Shown in pieces: positions 1-7,294 of a DNA stretch of 9,673 bases; within the stretch, counting starts at the first letter, position 1, and each line of letters begins with the position of its first letter. The position numbers and the translations under genes were made by a program. The notes beneath the pieces were generated by a model. It was given only the letters and a program-made list of their open reading frames with translations. It ran no database searches and was not told the DNA's origin. This DNA comes from Desulfobacterales bacterium C00003060 (lineage in GTDB: Bacteria; Desulfobacterota; Desulfobacteria; Desulfobacterales; C00003060), in NCBI GenBank assembly GCA_001751085.1, contig MAXP01000166.1:1-9673 (forward strand), given 5' to 3'.

Positions 1-166
1 GGTATATCTCCTGACCGGGGTATGTCTGGGCTATAAAAGCGCAAGAAGAAAACTAATCACGCCTCGTCTCCAGGCAAACGCCGCAAAACACGAAATTGGA
101 TTGAAAGAAAAGGTGTAGGTTTTTGTGACTCTCTCCCAGAAAAAACAGGAATTTTAGACCAAGGCA
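1..166 (-). promoter_or_regulatory. Region after fdhB, with a ribosome-binding site for a gene just outside the window
   Basis: Read on the minus strand, this 166-nt stretch has no open frame I can support. Its last 12 bases are AGGAGATATACC, with AGGAG at 12-8 and 7 nt to the window edge. This is a strong ribosome site placed so that a start codon could follow immediately beyond position 1. A T6 run about 30 nt after the fdhB stop has no stem in front of it. The one small stem (GCCT/AGGC at 61-64 and 72-75) is too weak to call a terminator. The next gene is therefore probably a seventh member of the operon or a close same-strand neighbour. Confidence 0.5.
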
Positions 167-1396
167 CTATCGAAGCTGTTTCCTCCTTAGGACATTGACT
201 TCCTCAATATGAAGCTCTTCGTCGGTTACGGTGGTAAGCGGTGGATAATTACTCACATCCATACCAGGTATATAGTCGAACAGTGAGCTGAGTTCGCAGT
301 TTAGCATATAGTAGAGTTTGGTCAATGGGATCTCCATGGGGCATACATCCTCACATTGACCACAGTTAACGCAGGAATCCGCAACGTGGGCCAGTCTCAC
401 CAGATGGTACATCATACCAGGCGGCGTTTCTCCCCCCTTTACAAAACCTCTTTCCGGTTCAAGGTAACACTCCTGACAGTAACATATGGGGCACGCATCT
501 CTGCAACCAAAGCACTTTATGCACCTGTCAAAATATCTTAACCAGTATTTCAATCTATCGTTATAGGGGAGCAGTCTCAGCACATCCAAGTCCTTCTTTT
601 CCCACGCTTCTGCCAATTCAATGGCCTCTTTGTCCTTTTTTGCTCTTTCTTCTACAGCTTCCCTGTCGGCCGGTTCAACAATCAGTGCCCCGGCCTCTAT
701 GGCCTTTTCTATCAATTTAGAACCCTTTGGGGAGCAGACTTCAATAAAGGTCGCATTCTTGCCTCTTGTACCCCACGCACCGCATGCCATGTCTGCCATC
801 CTGGGGATGTTTATGGTACATCTCCTGCAGTTCTCTCTTCTTCCGTATCCCTTTTCCTCTAATTTGTTTAGTTCTCTTTCTTTTGTGGTGCCATCAGCAA
901 GTTTGATGACAAATTTTGCGTTATCCATATCTTCCGAGACCACATCGTCAGGGTCGGCTTCGTATTCGTCTCTTATCATCCTCCTGGCAACTGCAGGCAA
1001 TAATGTTCCGGTACAGTTCAGACCTACCAAGATGACGTTTTCAATATTGATTTGTCCCCTTTTGGCCAATTCTATGATAGCGCGGCAGTCACAGGGCTTG
1101 CACGTAACCGCCATCTTCATATCATTGGCGCCATTCAGATATTCTTTTATTTCTTTGGCAACGTTTACAGTGGCAAAATGTAAGGTCCCTGCAGATTCTA
1201 TGACCTGATCGGGATGAGTCATCAAAGACAAGACCCCATCATACCTGTTGCCATTTCTCTTTTTAACGGCCAGCACGGCATCTACTATCCCACTTGCAAG
1301 GGCAAACTTGAGCAAAGCGGTCACCGCACCGCCGGATTCTCCCTTTTCCCGAATCTTCTCATCAGAAGACCAGGCAAGATACAGATCACCCTTCAT
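167..1396 (-). CDS. fdhB: FrhB/FdhB-family beta subunit of formate dehydrogenase
   Basis: This belongs to the coenzyme F420 hydrogenase/dehydrogenase beta family and is similar in length (409 residues) to methanogen FdhB, which carries FAD and [4Fe-4S] clusters and passes formate electrons onward. Near the N-terminus is the FrhB signature GESGGAVTALLKFAL (19-33). Internal cysteines include CKPCDC (Cys99, 102, 104), Cys128, CRRC (Cys190, 193) and Cys205. Two ferredoxin motifs follow: Cys292/295/298/302, continuing into PICYCQEC, and Cys342/345/348/352. The ATG at 1396 is 4 nt after the fdhA stop, with GAAGG 9 nt upstream inside the end of fdhA, so the two are probably translationally coupled. 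It ends at TAG. In an NAD-linked bacterial operon F420 is not an obvious partner; the subunit may instead link FdhA to MvhD/HdrA or to ferredoxin. No membrane segment is seen. It is well supported as FrhB family; its electron partner is unknown. Confidence 0.9.
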   Translation of the reverse strand: MKGDLYLAWSSDEKIREKGESGGAVTALLKFALASGIVDAVLAVKKRNGNRYDGVLSLMTHPDQVIESAGTLHFATVNVAKEIKEYLNGANDMKMAVTCKPCDCRAIIELAKRGQINIENVILVGLNCTGTLLPAVARRMIRDEYEADPDDVVSEDMDNAKFVIKLADGTTKERELNKLEEKGYGRRENCRRCTINIPRMADMACGAWGTRGKNATFIEVCSPKGSKLIEKAIEAGALIVEPADREAVEERAKKDKEAIELAEAWEKKDLDVLRLLPYNDRLKYWLRYFDRCIKCFGCRDACPICYCQECYLEPERGFVKGGETPPGMMYHLVRLAHVADSCVNCGQCEDVCPMEIPLTKLYYMLNCELSSLFDYIPGMDVSNYPPLTTVTDEELHIEEVNVLRRKQLR

Positions 1397-1400
1397 ATCA

Positions 1401-3428
1401 TCATACCTTCTCTATTCTTACTGCACAGAATTTGAATTCCGGCATCTTGGATGGAGGTCCGGCAGAGGGTCCTGTTAAGACATTAGGAGCACATTCCGAG
1501 AAATGCCAGGGCATGAATATCAAGCCCTTTCTTATGTCGTCCGTTACCTTGGCAAACGTTTTTATCTCCCCTCTCCTTGATTTCAACATGATTTCATCAC
1601 CCTCTTCTATGGCCAACTCCCGGGCATCCGCTCGACTTATCTCAGCAAACCCATGGGGCAATTCGTCGTTGAGCCTCTTGGTTCGTCTGGTCATGGTGCC
1701 TGTGTGGAAATGGAATACTACCCTTCCATTTGTAAATACGTAAGGATATTCCTCATCCGGCAGTTCTAAAGGAGGTTTATAGTCTGCAATCTGGAAATGT
1801 CCCAGCCCGTCTGCGGTAGGAAACTTCTCCACAAACATTACCTCTGTCCCCGGGTGATCCTCAGTCGGGCATGGCCATTGAATGCCGTGGGGGTTTCTTA
1901 GTCTTTCATAGGTTATGCCCTTGTATTGAGGTACACATGTTCTGATCTCCTCAAATATCTCTGCCGGACTGCTAAAACTAAATTGTTCCTCATAACCCAT
2001 CATCTTGGCCAGCTCACAGAATATCACCCAATCCGGCCTTGTATCACCAGCAGGCTCGACGGCCTTGTTCATCCTCTGTACTCTTCTATCTACCCCTGTG
2101 ATGGTTCCATCCTTCTCCATAAAGGTTGCTGTCGGTAGCACAATGTCTGCCAATTTTGCGGTTTCGGTCATGAATATGTCCTGAACCACCAGAAAATCTT
2201 TATCTTGCAAAGCCTTCCGCACGCTGTTTGTATCAGGGGCAGCAAGCATGGGGTTTGCCCCCACGATGTATAGGACCTTACAATTTTCCACCATGTCCAT
2301 GTAGGTCATGCCTGGTGTTGAAGGGAGACCTTTTACCCCCCAAATATCTTCAAATCGCTTGGCTGTTTCCTCATTGACCTTCTGAAATCCAGGGTAGAAA
2401 ACAGGAAGGGGGCCCATATCGCCAAATCCCTCCCCATTTGCATGACCCCTTAAAGGATTTACCCCTGTGCCTGGTTTCCCATAGTTTCCGGTCAAAAGTG
2501 CCAGGTCGGCAAGCGCTCTGATATTCTCTATGCCGGCACCGTGCTGTGCGATCCCCGCGTTGTACAGGATGCATGCATTTTCTGCCTTTGCATAGGTCAG
2601 CGCCGTTTCTTTGATTGCATCAATGGAAATGTCTGTTGTTCTCTCTATTTCACTGAGATCCAGAGTGGTTAAATAGTCCTTTAGATCATCGAATCCCGAG
2701 GTTTTTTTGTCTATGAAGTTTTTGTCCTCAAGCCCCTCATCTATGATGATCCGCATCATGCCATTTACCAAGGCGTTGTCAGCAGCAGGATAGACCTGCA
2801 GGTATAGGTCTGCGAGGTTTTTCGCAGTTATGGTCCTTCTCGGGTCCACAACGATTACCTTGGCTCCTTTGCGCTTTGCCCTTATGACCCTGCGTGCAAT
2901 GATGGGATATGTTTCCTGCAAGTTGGTACCAACGACAAATATACAATCTGCCTGCTCGATACTCGTGGTAGACGTTGTCATCACACCTGAACCCACTGTG
3001 GAGATCAAGGCAGGCACTGTGGTGGAATGGCAGAATCTGGAGGCATTATCCATGTTGTTTGTCTTCTTGACTACCCTGACAAACTTCTGAATCACGTAAA
3101 GATCCTCATTCGTACACTTGGCAGAGTTTATGAAACCCACTGCCTCAGCATCCACCCCCTGCAATTTTTCCGCAATCAACCCTAATGCATGTTCCCAGGA
3201 GGCCTCTTCAAAAACACCATTTTGTTTTATTAACGGCCTTTGCAGTCTTTGCTCGCTGTATGAAAAGGCATGGGCGTTTCTGCCTTTCTGGCAGTTCTTG
3301 CCTTCACATACCGGATGATCTTTCCACGGCTCCATCCCTACTACGTTGCCGTCTTTAACCACCAAATATATGCCGCAGCCACAGCCACAATAAGGGCAAA
3401 TGGTCGGTACATGTTCAATCGATTTCAT
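1401..3428 (-). CDS. fdhA: Formate dehydrogenase catalytic subunit, Mo/W-bisMGD, cysteine type
   Basis: This is the catalytic subunit interconverting formate and CO2, in the DMSO-reductase superfamily; 675 residues, close to methanogen FdhA. The [4Fe-4S] ligands are Cys11, Cys14 and Cys18 (CPYCGCGC) with Cys46 (NCQKGR). The active site is Cys133-His134 in ASRFCHS, where Sec-type enzymes have Sec. The formate-binding arginine is probably Arg327 in NPLRG. The stretch 329-338 reads HANGEGFGDM where relatives usually have a QNNVQGACDM-like sequence. The molybdopterin-dinucleotide-binding domain covers roughly 560-670 (TGTMTRRTKRL, MPWHFSE). There is no N-terminal ferredoxin domain, so electrons must leave through a partner. 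The ATG at 3428 is chosen because AAGG lies 5 nt upstream and the protein then begins just before the cluster motif; an in-frame ATG at 3515 lies inside mvhD and would add 29 residues unlike the family. It starts 10 nt after mvhD and ends in tandem TGA TGA. Confidence 0.95.
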   Translation of the reverse strand: MKSIEHVPTICPYCGCGCGIYLVVKDGNVVGMEPWKDHPVCEGKNCQKGRNAHAFSYSEQRLQRPLIKQNGVFEEASWEHALGLIAEKLQGVDAEAVGFINSAKCTNEDLYVIQKFVRVVKKTNNMDNASRFCHSTTVPALISTVGSGVMTTSTTSIEQADCIFVVGTNLQETYPIIARRVIRAKRKGAKVIVVDPRRTITAKNLADLYLQVYPAADNALVNGMMRIIIDEGLEDKNFIDKKTSGFDDLKDYLTTLDLSEIERTTDISIDAIKETALTYAKAENACILYNAGIAQHGAGIENIRALADLALLTGNYGKPGTGVNPLRGHANGEGFGDMGPLPVFYPGFQKVNEETAKRFEDIWGVKGLPSTPGMTYMDMVENCKVLYIVGANPMLAAPDTNSVRKALQDKDFLVVQDIFMTETAKLADIVLPTATFMEKDGTITGVDRRVQRMNKAVEPAGDTRPDWVIFCELAKMMGYEEQFSFSSPAEIFEEIRTCVPQYKGITYERLRNPHGIQWPCPTEDHPGTEVMFVEKFPTADGLGHFQIADYKPPLELPDEEYPYVFTNGRVVFHFHTGTMTRRTKRLNDELPHGFAEISRADARELAIEEGDEIMLKSRRGEIKTFAKVTDDIRKGLIFMPWHFSECAPNVLTGPSAGPPSKMPEFKFCAVRIEKV

Positions 3429-3438
3429 CAATGCCTTA

Positions 3439-3861
3439 TCACTCCATCGTTTGTCCCAGAGGATTTGGGCCAAGCCCTTTTGTCTCTTCCACGAAGTTCC
3501 TGACCAGTTGCGCAAATTGCGGACCTTCTGATGCTGATATCCACCCCAGGTGTAATCTAGCTGGATCTATGCCTATGCACTCCAGCAGTTTTTGGGTCAT
3601 CAAGACGCGCCTTCTTACGTGTAGATTACCTTCCAGGTAATGACATTCACCAGGGTGTCACCCGCCTACCAGGACAGCATCTATACCGGACGCCAGTGCC
3701 TCTAAGATAAGCACAGGATCAATCCTTCCGGTGCACATCACGCGGACAGCCCGGATGTTCGGTGGATATTGGAACCTGGAAACGCCAGCCAGATCCGCAC
3801 CCGCATACGAGCACCAGTTACATAGAAAGGCCACTACTTTGGGTTCAAATTCGTTTGACAT
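3439..3861 (-). CDS. mvhD: Selenocysteine-containing MvhD-type [2Fe-2S] electron-transfer subunit
   Basis: MvhD (also called FlpD or VhuD) is the small adaptor that carries electrons between HdrA and its partner hydrogenase or formate dehydrogenase. Read through the TGA at 3660-3658, the gene encodes 140 residues, the usual family length. The N-terminal half has the family signature FLCNWCSYAGADLAG (Cys14, Cys17) and VMCTGRIDP (Cys43). The second signature reads VGG-UGA-HPGECHY, with Sec68 where most homologues have Cys, then Cys73. The remaining 72 residues match the family tail, including GWISASEGPQFAQLV and a C-terminal helix. Without readthrough the product would stop at 67 residues and lose part of the iron-sulfur site. 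Termination is by tandem TGA TAA. It lies between hdrA and fdhA, the position expected of a bridge between them. In Methanospirillum-type Fdh-Hdr complexes MvhD makes that same link. Confidence 0.94.
3620..3645 (-). promoter_or_regulatory. Putative bacterial SECIS hairpin of mvhD
   Basis: Following the UGA, AUUACC (+17 to +22) pairs perfectly with GGUAAU (+28 to +33) around the loop UGGAA (+23 to +27; positions 3635-3631). Below an internal loop, UGU (+13 to +15) pairs with ACA (+36 to +38). The 6-bp stem, its distance from the UGA and the GG in the loop fit a bacterial SECIS. It is a stronger hairpin than that of hdrA. Folding was by eye only. Confidence 0.7.
3658..3660 (-). other. In-frame UGA read as selenocysteine (MvhD Sec68)
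   Basis: The TGA replaces the first cysteine of the conserved GGCHPGxCHY motif. The frame runs on for 72 codons of clear MvhD sequence to a tandem stop. Sec versions of this motif are known from methanococcal and some bacterial homologues. Confidence 0.93.
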
Positions 3862-3867
3862 GTTTAG

Positions 3868-3875
3868 ACCACCTT
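3868..3875 (-). promoter_or_regulatory. Ribosome-binding site of mvhD
   Basis: AAGGTGGT, 6 nt before the ATG at 3861 and one base off the consensus AAGGAGGT. An in-frame TAA lies five codons upstream of the ATG, so the gene cannot start earlier. This fixes the mvhD start and shows it is translated independently, 64 nt after the hdrA stop. Confidence 0.75.
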
Positions 3876-3925
3876 ATCTGTATCCGTTGACGGTTTTTTT
3901 CGTATGGTCAAACCTTCCTTATTCC

Positions 3926-6900
3926 TTAAGATAGAGCCAAGATCTGCGCCCTGATCTGATGTTGACTGAAATGGCACATATCAACCGCCTTTGAGGGGCA
4001 GCTTGCAGCGCATAGGCCACACCCCTTACAGGATGCAGTTATGTTTTGAGCCTTTTTTGCTCCATTAACTTCTACTATATGTATGGCATCAAACGGGCAC
4101 ACCCTTTCACAGATACCGCATCCATTGCACATCTCCGGATCAACAACCGAGATAATGGGTTCGATCTCTACCACATTTTTCATCAAGATGTTTGCAGCCC
4201 GCGCAGACGCAGCCTTGGCCTGTGCAATAGATTCCTCAATAGGTTTTGGATACTGGCAAAGCCCGGCCAAGAAGAGGCCCTGAGTGGCAAAATCAACAGG
4301 CCTGAGTTTCATATGGGCCTCTAAGAAGAAACCTTCTTCGGTGGTAGAGACCTTGTAGAGTTTGGAAAGGGGCATGTTGTCAGAGGGTAAAATGGCGGTT
4401 GCCAGGCATATGATGTCCGGAGATATCTCAAGGGGTCTTAATAGCACATGGTCTGTAACAGTAACCTTTAGCGTGCCATTTTCCCTTTCAACCGTGGGTT
4501 TATCTCCTAGCTCATAGCGAATGAACAAAACACCTTTGGCCCTTGCCTCCATATAGAGGTCTTCCCTGTCCCCGAAGGTCCTGATATCTCGATAGAGGAT
4601 ATAAATGCGCATATCAGGATTTAATGCTTTTAAGGTCAAAGCCCTGTGGATGGAGTGGGTGCAGCAGACTTTACTGCAATATGGCCTGTCAGGTATTCTG
4701 GATCCCACACACTGGATAAAGACTGCGCTCCTTGCATCCCTGATCCTGTCACTACCCTTCATAATTTCCTGATCAAGTTCCAGAGACAGCAACACATTGG
4801 GGTCTTGCCCGTATAGATATTCTTTGGGCCTATAGGGTTTGCCGCCGGTGGCCATGATGATTGCCCCGTGTTCCAATTTCTTCTCCCTACCTTGATCATC
4901 AATCAATGTAGATGCAAAATTCCCCACAAAGCCCGAGGCGTCTTTGATGCTCGTGTTAAGGAATACATCGATCAATGGGTGGTCATTAACCTTCTCAACA
5001 AGGTCTTCAACATAAGGTTTTATCTTGTCCCCTTTATATGTGGAGTGGAGATTGATGGCCTGGCCGCCCAAACTATCTCTTTCTTCAACCAGATCGGTCT
5101 TGAATCCTTGTTCAGCCAAACTCAAGGCACTCACCATGCCTGCCACCCCGCCACCGATTACTAAGCCATTATGATTTACCGGTACGGATATGTCGGTAAG
5201 AGGCGTAATCAGCCTTGCCTTGGCCACAGCCATCCTTACCAGGTCTTTGGCCTTATCAGTCGCCTTTTCCGGCTCGTCCATATGCACCCATGAACACTGA
5301 TCACGAATATTGGCCATCTCAAAGACGTATTTGTTTAGACCCGCCTCGCGGAGGGTCTCTCTAAAGAGTGGTTCATGGGTCCTTGGGGTACAGGAGGCAA
5401 CCACCACCCGGTTCAGGTTATGTTCCTTTACATATTCTTTTATCCTCTCCTGGGTATCCTGGGAGCAGGTAAAGAGATTCCTTTCTGCTGCGACCACATT
5501 CGGAAGCGTGCCTGCATACTCTGTAACTTCAGGGACGTTGACCACGCCCCCAATGTTGATCCCTCAATGACAGACAAAAACCCCTATGCGAGCCTCCTCT
5601 CCAAGCAGCTCTTTTTCAGCAGGATACTCTTTTTTCTTGACCAGGCTGCTTCTCGCCGATGCCAGAAGACCCATGGCGGATTCGGCCGCAGCACTCGCCT
5701 CCATAACCGTGCCTGGGATGTCTTTGGGCCCTTGAAATGCTCCACAAACATATATCCCCGGCCTTGATGTTTCTACAGGGGAGAGGCATTTGGTCGTTGC
5801 AAAATTGTGGCGGTCAAGTTCTATATCCAACCGCTCAGCCAGATTCCTGGCATCAGCAGGGGGCATCAGGCCAATGGAAAGTACTACCATGTCAAAGACT
5901 TCCTGTTTTATCTCCCCCTGTTCAGTGCCATAGGCTATTTTGAGGTCCCCGGTATCCCCTACCGGCTCTATGGTATGTATCCTGGACCTGATAAACCTGA
6001 CTCCGATTTCATCCTTTGCCCGGTTGTAATACTTCTCAAAATCTTTGCCATATGTCCGCATGTCCATAAAAAAGATAGCAGTATCTAATGGTAACGAGCT
6101 GTGCTCCTTGGCAATAACTGCCTCTTTTATGGCATACATGCAGCATACAGCAGAACAGTAGCTCTGGTCACTTTTTTTGATATTCCTTGAGCCGACGCAC
6201 TGGAGCCAGGCGATCTTTTTTGGCTCCTTTTCATCAGATGGACGTACAAGATGGGCCTCATAAGGGCCTGAGGCGCTCAGGATACGCTCAAATTCCATGC
6301 TGGTGACCACATTGGGAAAGCGTCCATATTGATATGTATCATCCTCTGAAGGGTCGTATGGTTTAAAACCAGGGGCAAGTATGATTGACCCAACGTTTAG
6401 CTCGACAGTCTCATCTTGCTGGGAGTGATCGATAGCACCAGCACTGCAGAATGCACTGCATATCTGACATCCGCCGGTCTTAAAGTGCATGCAGTACGTA
6501 CGGTCAACGGCCGGCGCCTTAGGTACGGCCTGAGGATAGGGTATATAGATCGGTTTTCGTCCTACAAGCCCCATGTCATACTCAGAGGGGATAGGTTGAA
6601 TAGCGTGTTTGGTAATATCTTCAAGCTTGATATGTCCGGTAGGACAGACCGAGGCGCAGGCACCGCAGGCCATACAGAGATCCGTCTGAATATGGAACGG
6701 GGTGTCCACCTTCATGTCCACACCGCGGCCAGTCAGGCTGATGGCACTGTTTCCCATCCTCTCGCAAATACGCACGCAAAGCCCGCAGAGGATACAATCG
6801 TCGTCTTTTTTCTTAAACCGCGGCTCTTTGATCCCATATCCTGCTGCCATTTTTTTGATCATAGGCACATTCGGACAACGGGCAAGGAGCAACTCCACGA

Positions 6901-7162
6901 GAAGCTTGCGACCCTCGTGGACCGCTTCGGTCTCCGTGCTTATTTCTATACCTTCTTTTATAGGGTAGTTGCATGCCGTGACAAAATTGGTCTTTCGGCC
7001 ATCAAAAACCTCTACGGTACAAAGACGGCACATCCCCGCAGGCCCGAGGGCTTTGTGGTAACACAGCGTCGGTATCTCAACCCCATGTCTTTCAGCAACC
7101 TGGAGGATATATTCTCCTTCTTCTCCCTGAACTTCTTTACCGTTAAGCCTAAGGGTTATCAT
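3926..7162 (-). CDS. hdrA: Selenocysteine-containing HdrA-like protein fused to NuoG-like iron-sulfur domains
   Basis: HdrA is the FAD iron-sulfur subunit of Hdr complexes and the usual site of flavin-based electron bifurcation. Read through the in-frame TGA at 5566-5564, this gene gives 1078 residues. Order: NuoG-like [2Fe-2S] domain (Cys34, 45, 48, 64); two [4Fe-4S] sites (Cys123/126/129/133 and 163/166/169/173); an HdrA-type inserted-ferredoxin segment with Cys224/232/235/239; then an HdrA-like region to about 505 with QCVGSR and YCSAVCC (Cys322, 336, 340, 341) but no Rossmann motif. A second HdrA starts near 525: GVFVCH, then Sec533, then GINIGG; CTPRTHEP near 591; Rossmann VIGGGVAGM near 668; a second QCVGSR/YCSKVCC (Cys818, 829, 833, 834); and a C-terminal ferredoxin (Cys1012/1015/1018/1022 and 1045/1048/1051/1055). 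The frame is unbroken apart from the TGA and ends at TAA. A separate second protein starting at GTG 5545 is unlikely because it would lose the conserved CH-X-G-I-N-I motif. Confidence 0.92.
5532..5563 (-). promoter_or_regulatory. Putative bacterial SECIS hairpin of hdrA
   Basis: Directly after the UGA, bases +1 to +3 (GGG) can pair with +30 to +32 (CCC). After a 4-nt bulge, ACAUUG (+8 to +13) pairs with CAACGU (+24 to +29) with one A-C mismatch. The apical loop is GGGGCGUGGU (+14 to +23; positions 5550-5541) and includes a GGU. Placement and a G-rich loop fit the loose bacterial SECIS consensus bound by SelB. Pairing was worked out by hand and no energy was calculated; the sequence is also constrained by coding. 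Confidence 0.6.
5564..5566 (-). other. In-frame UGA read as selenocysteine (HdrA Sec533)
   Basis: The TGA sits inside the HdrA motif that normally reads VFVCHCGxNI. Here it reads VFVCH-UGA-GINIGG, and the same frame continues with canonical HdrA sequence for another 545 codons. A nonsense mutation would be an odd coincidence at exactly the redox cysteine, and mvhD two genes' width downstream shows the same pattern. Sec in this motif is known from other HdrA proteins. Confidence 0.92.
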
Positions 7163-7294
7163 GGGTGTGTTCCTTTTCGTGCTTGAACCTGGGTGCTTCG
7201 TTTCAGGAAATTTCCCCGAACTTTTTGAGAAGTTACGGTGCTTCTACTCCAAGACTCCATTACTCACTGTTTGCAGAAATCCTGAGACGCTCAA
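7163..7294 (-). other. 132-nt intergenic gap between nuoF-like gene and hdrA
   Basis: This is the longest gap inside the operon. It holds a 10-bp perfect palindrome, GGAAATTTCC at 7206-7215, and two copies of GAAGCACC on the minus strand about 45 nt apart (near 7192 and 7238). There is also a weak 5-bp hairpin, AACTT/AAGTT, at about 7219-7235 with no long U-run after it. I see no convincing sigma70 or sigma54 promoter and no terminator. The only ribosome site is that of hdrA at its left end. It may be a processing or regulatory spacer that tunes hdrA relative to nuoEF, but nothing visible proves a function. Confidence 0.4.
7170..7177 (-). promoter_or_regulatory. Ribosome-binding site of hdrA
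   Basis: AAAAGGAA on the minus strand, with its AGGA core ending 8 nt before the ATG at 7162. It supports that ATG as the start; the protein then opens directly with the NuoG-type [2Fe-2S] domain, as expected. Confidence 0.65.

Noticed and set aside
44..75. Rho-independent terminator after fdhB
   Set aside because: The stem is only 4 bp (GCCT/AGGC) and the following T-rich tract is displaced and interrupted.
621..1208. Plus-strand open frame of 195 codons opposite fdhB
   Set aside because: Serine/leucine-rich shadow of the fdhB coding strand with no family resemblance.
3429..3515. Longer fdhA start at 3515
   Set aside because: The added 29 residues overlap the end of mvhD in another frame and do not resemble FdhA; the ATG at 3428 has AAGG 5 nt upstream and begins right before the CPYC cluster motif.
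3876..3925. Hairpin in the hdrA-mvhD gap (GTTTGAC with GTCAAC)
   Set aside because: It needs a bulge and a loop of about 15 nt and has no U-run, so neither a terminator nor a known regulatory RNA is supported.
3926..5545. A separate HdrA-like gene starting at GTG 5545
   Set aside because: It would begin seven codons after the UGA, cutting away the conserved CH-X-GINIGG motif, and no good ribosome site is needed if the UGA is read as Sec. The upstream half ends exactly in VFVCH.
6416..7186. Plus-strand open frame of 256 codons opposite hdrA
   Set aside because: It is antisense to a strongly conserved iron-sulfur protein, its translation has no recognisable domain, and such open frames arise commonly opposite biased coding sequence.
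7159..7260. 33-codon minus-strand frame in the nuoF-hdrA gap whose TGA overlaps the hdrA ATG
   Set aside because: The ATGA overlap hints at translational coupling, but there is no good ribosome site and the basic peptide is not recognisable.
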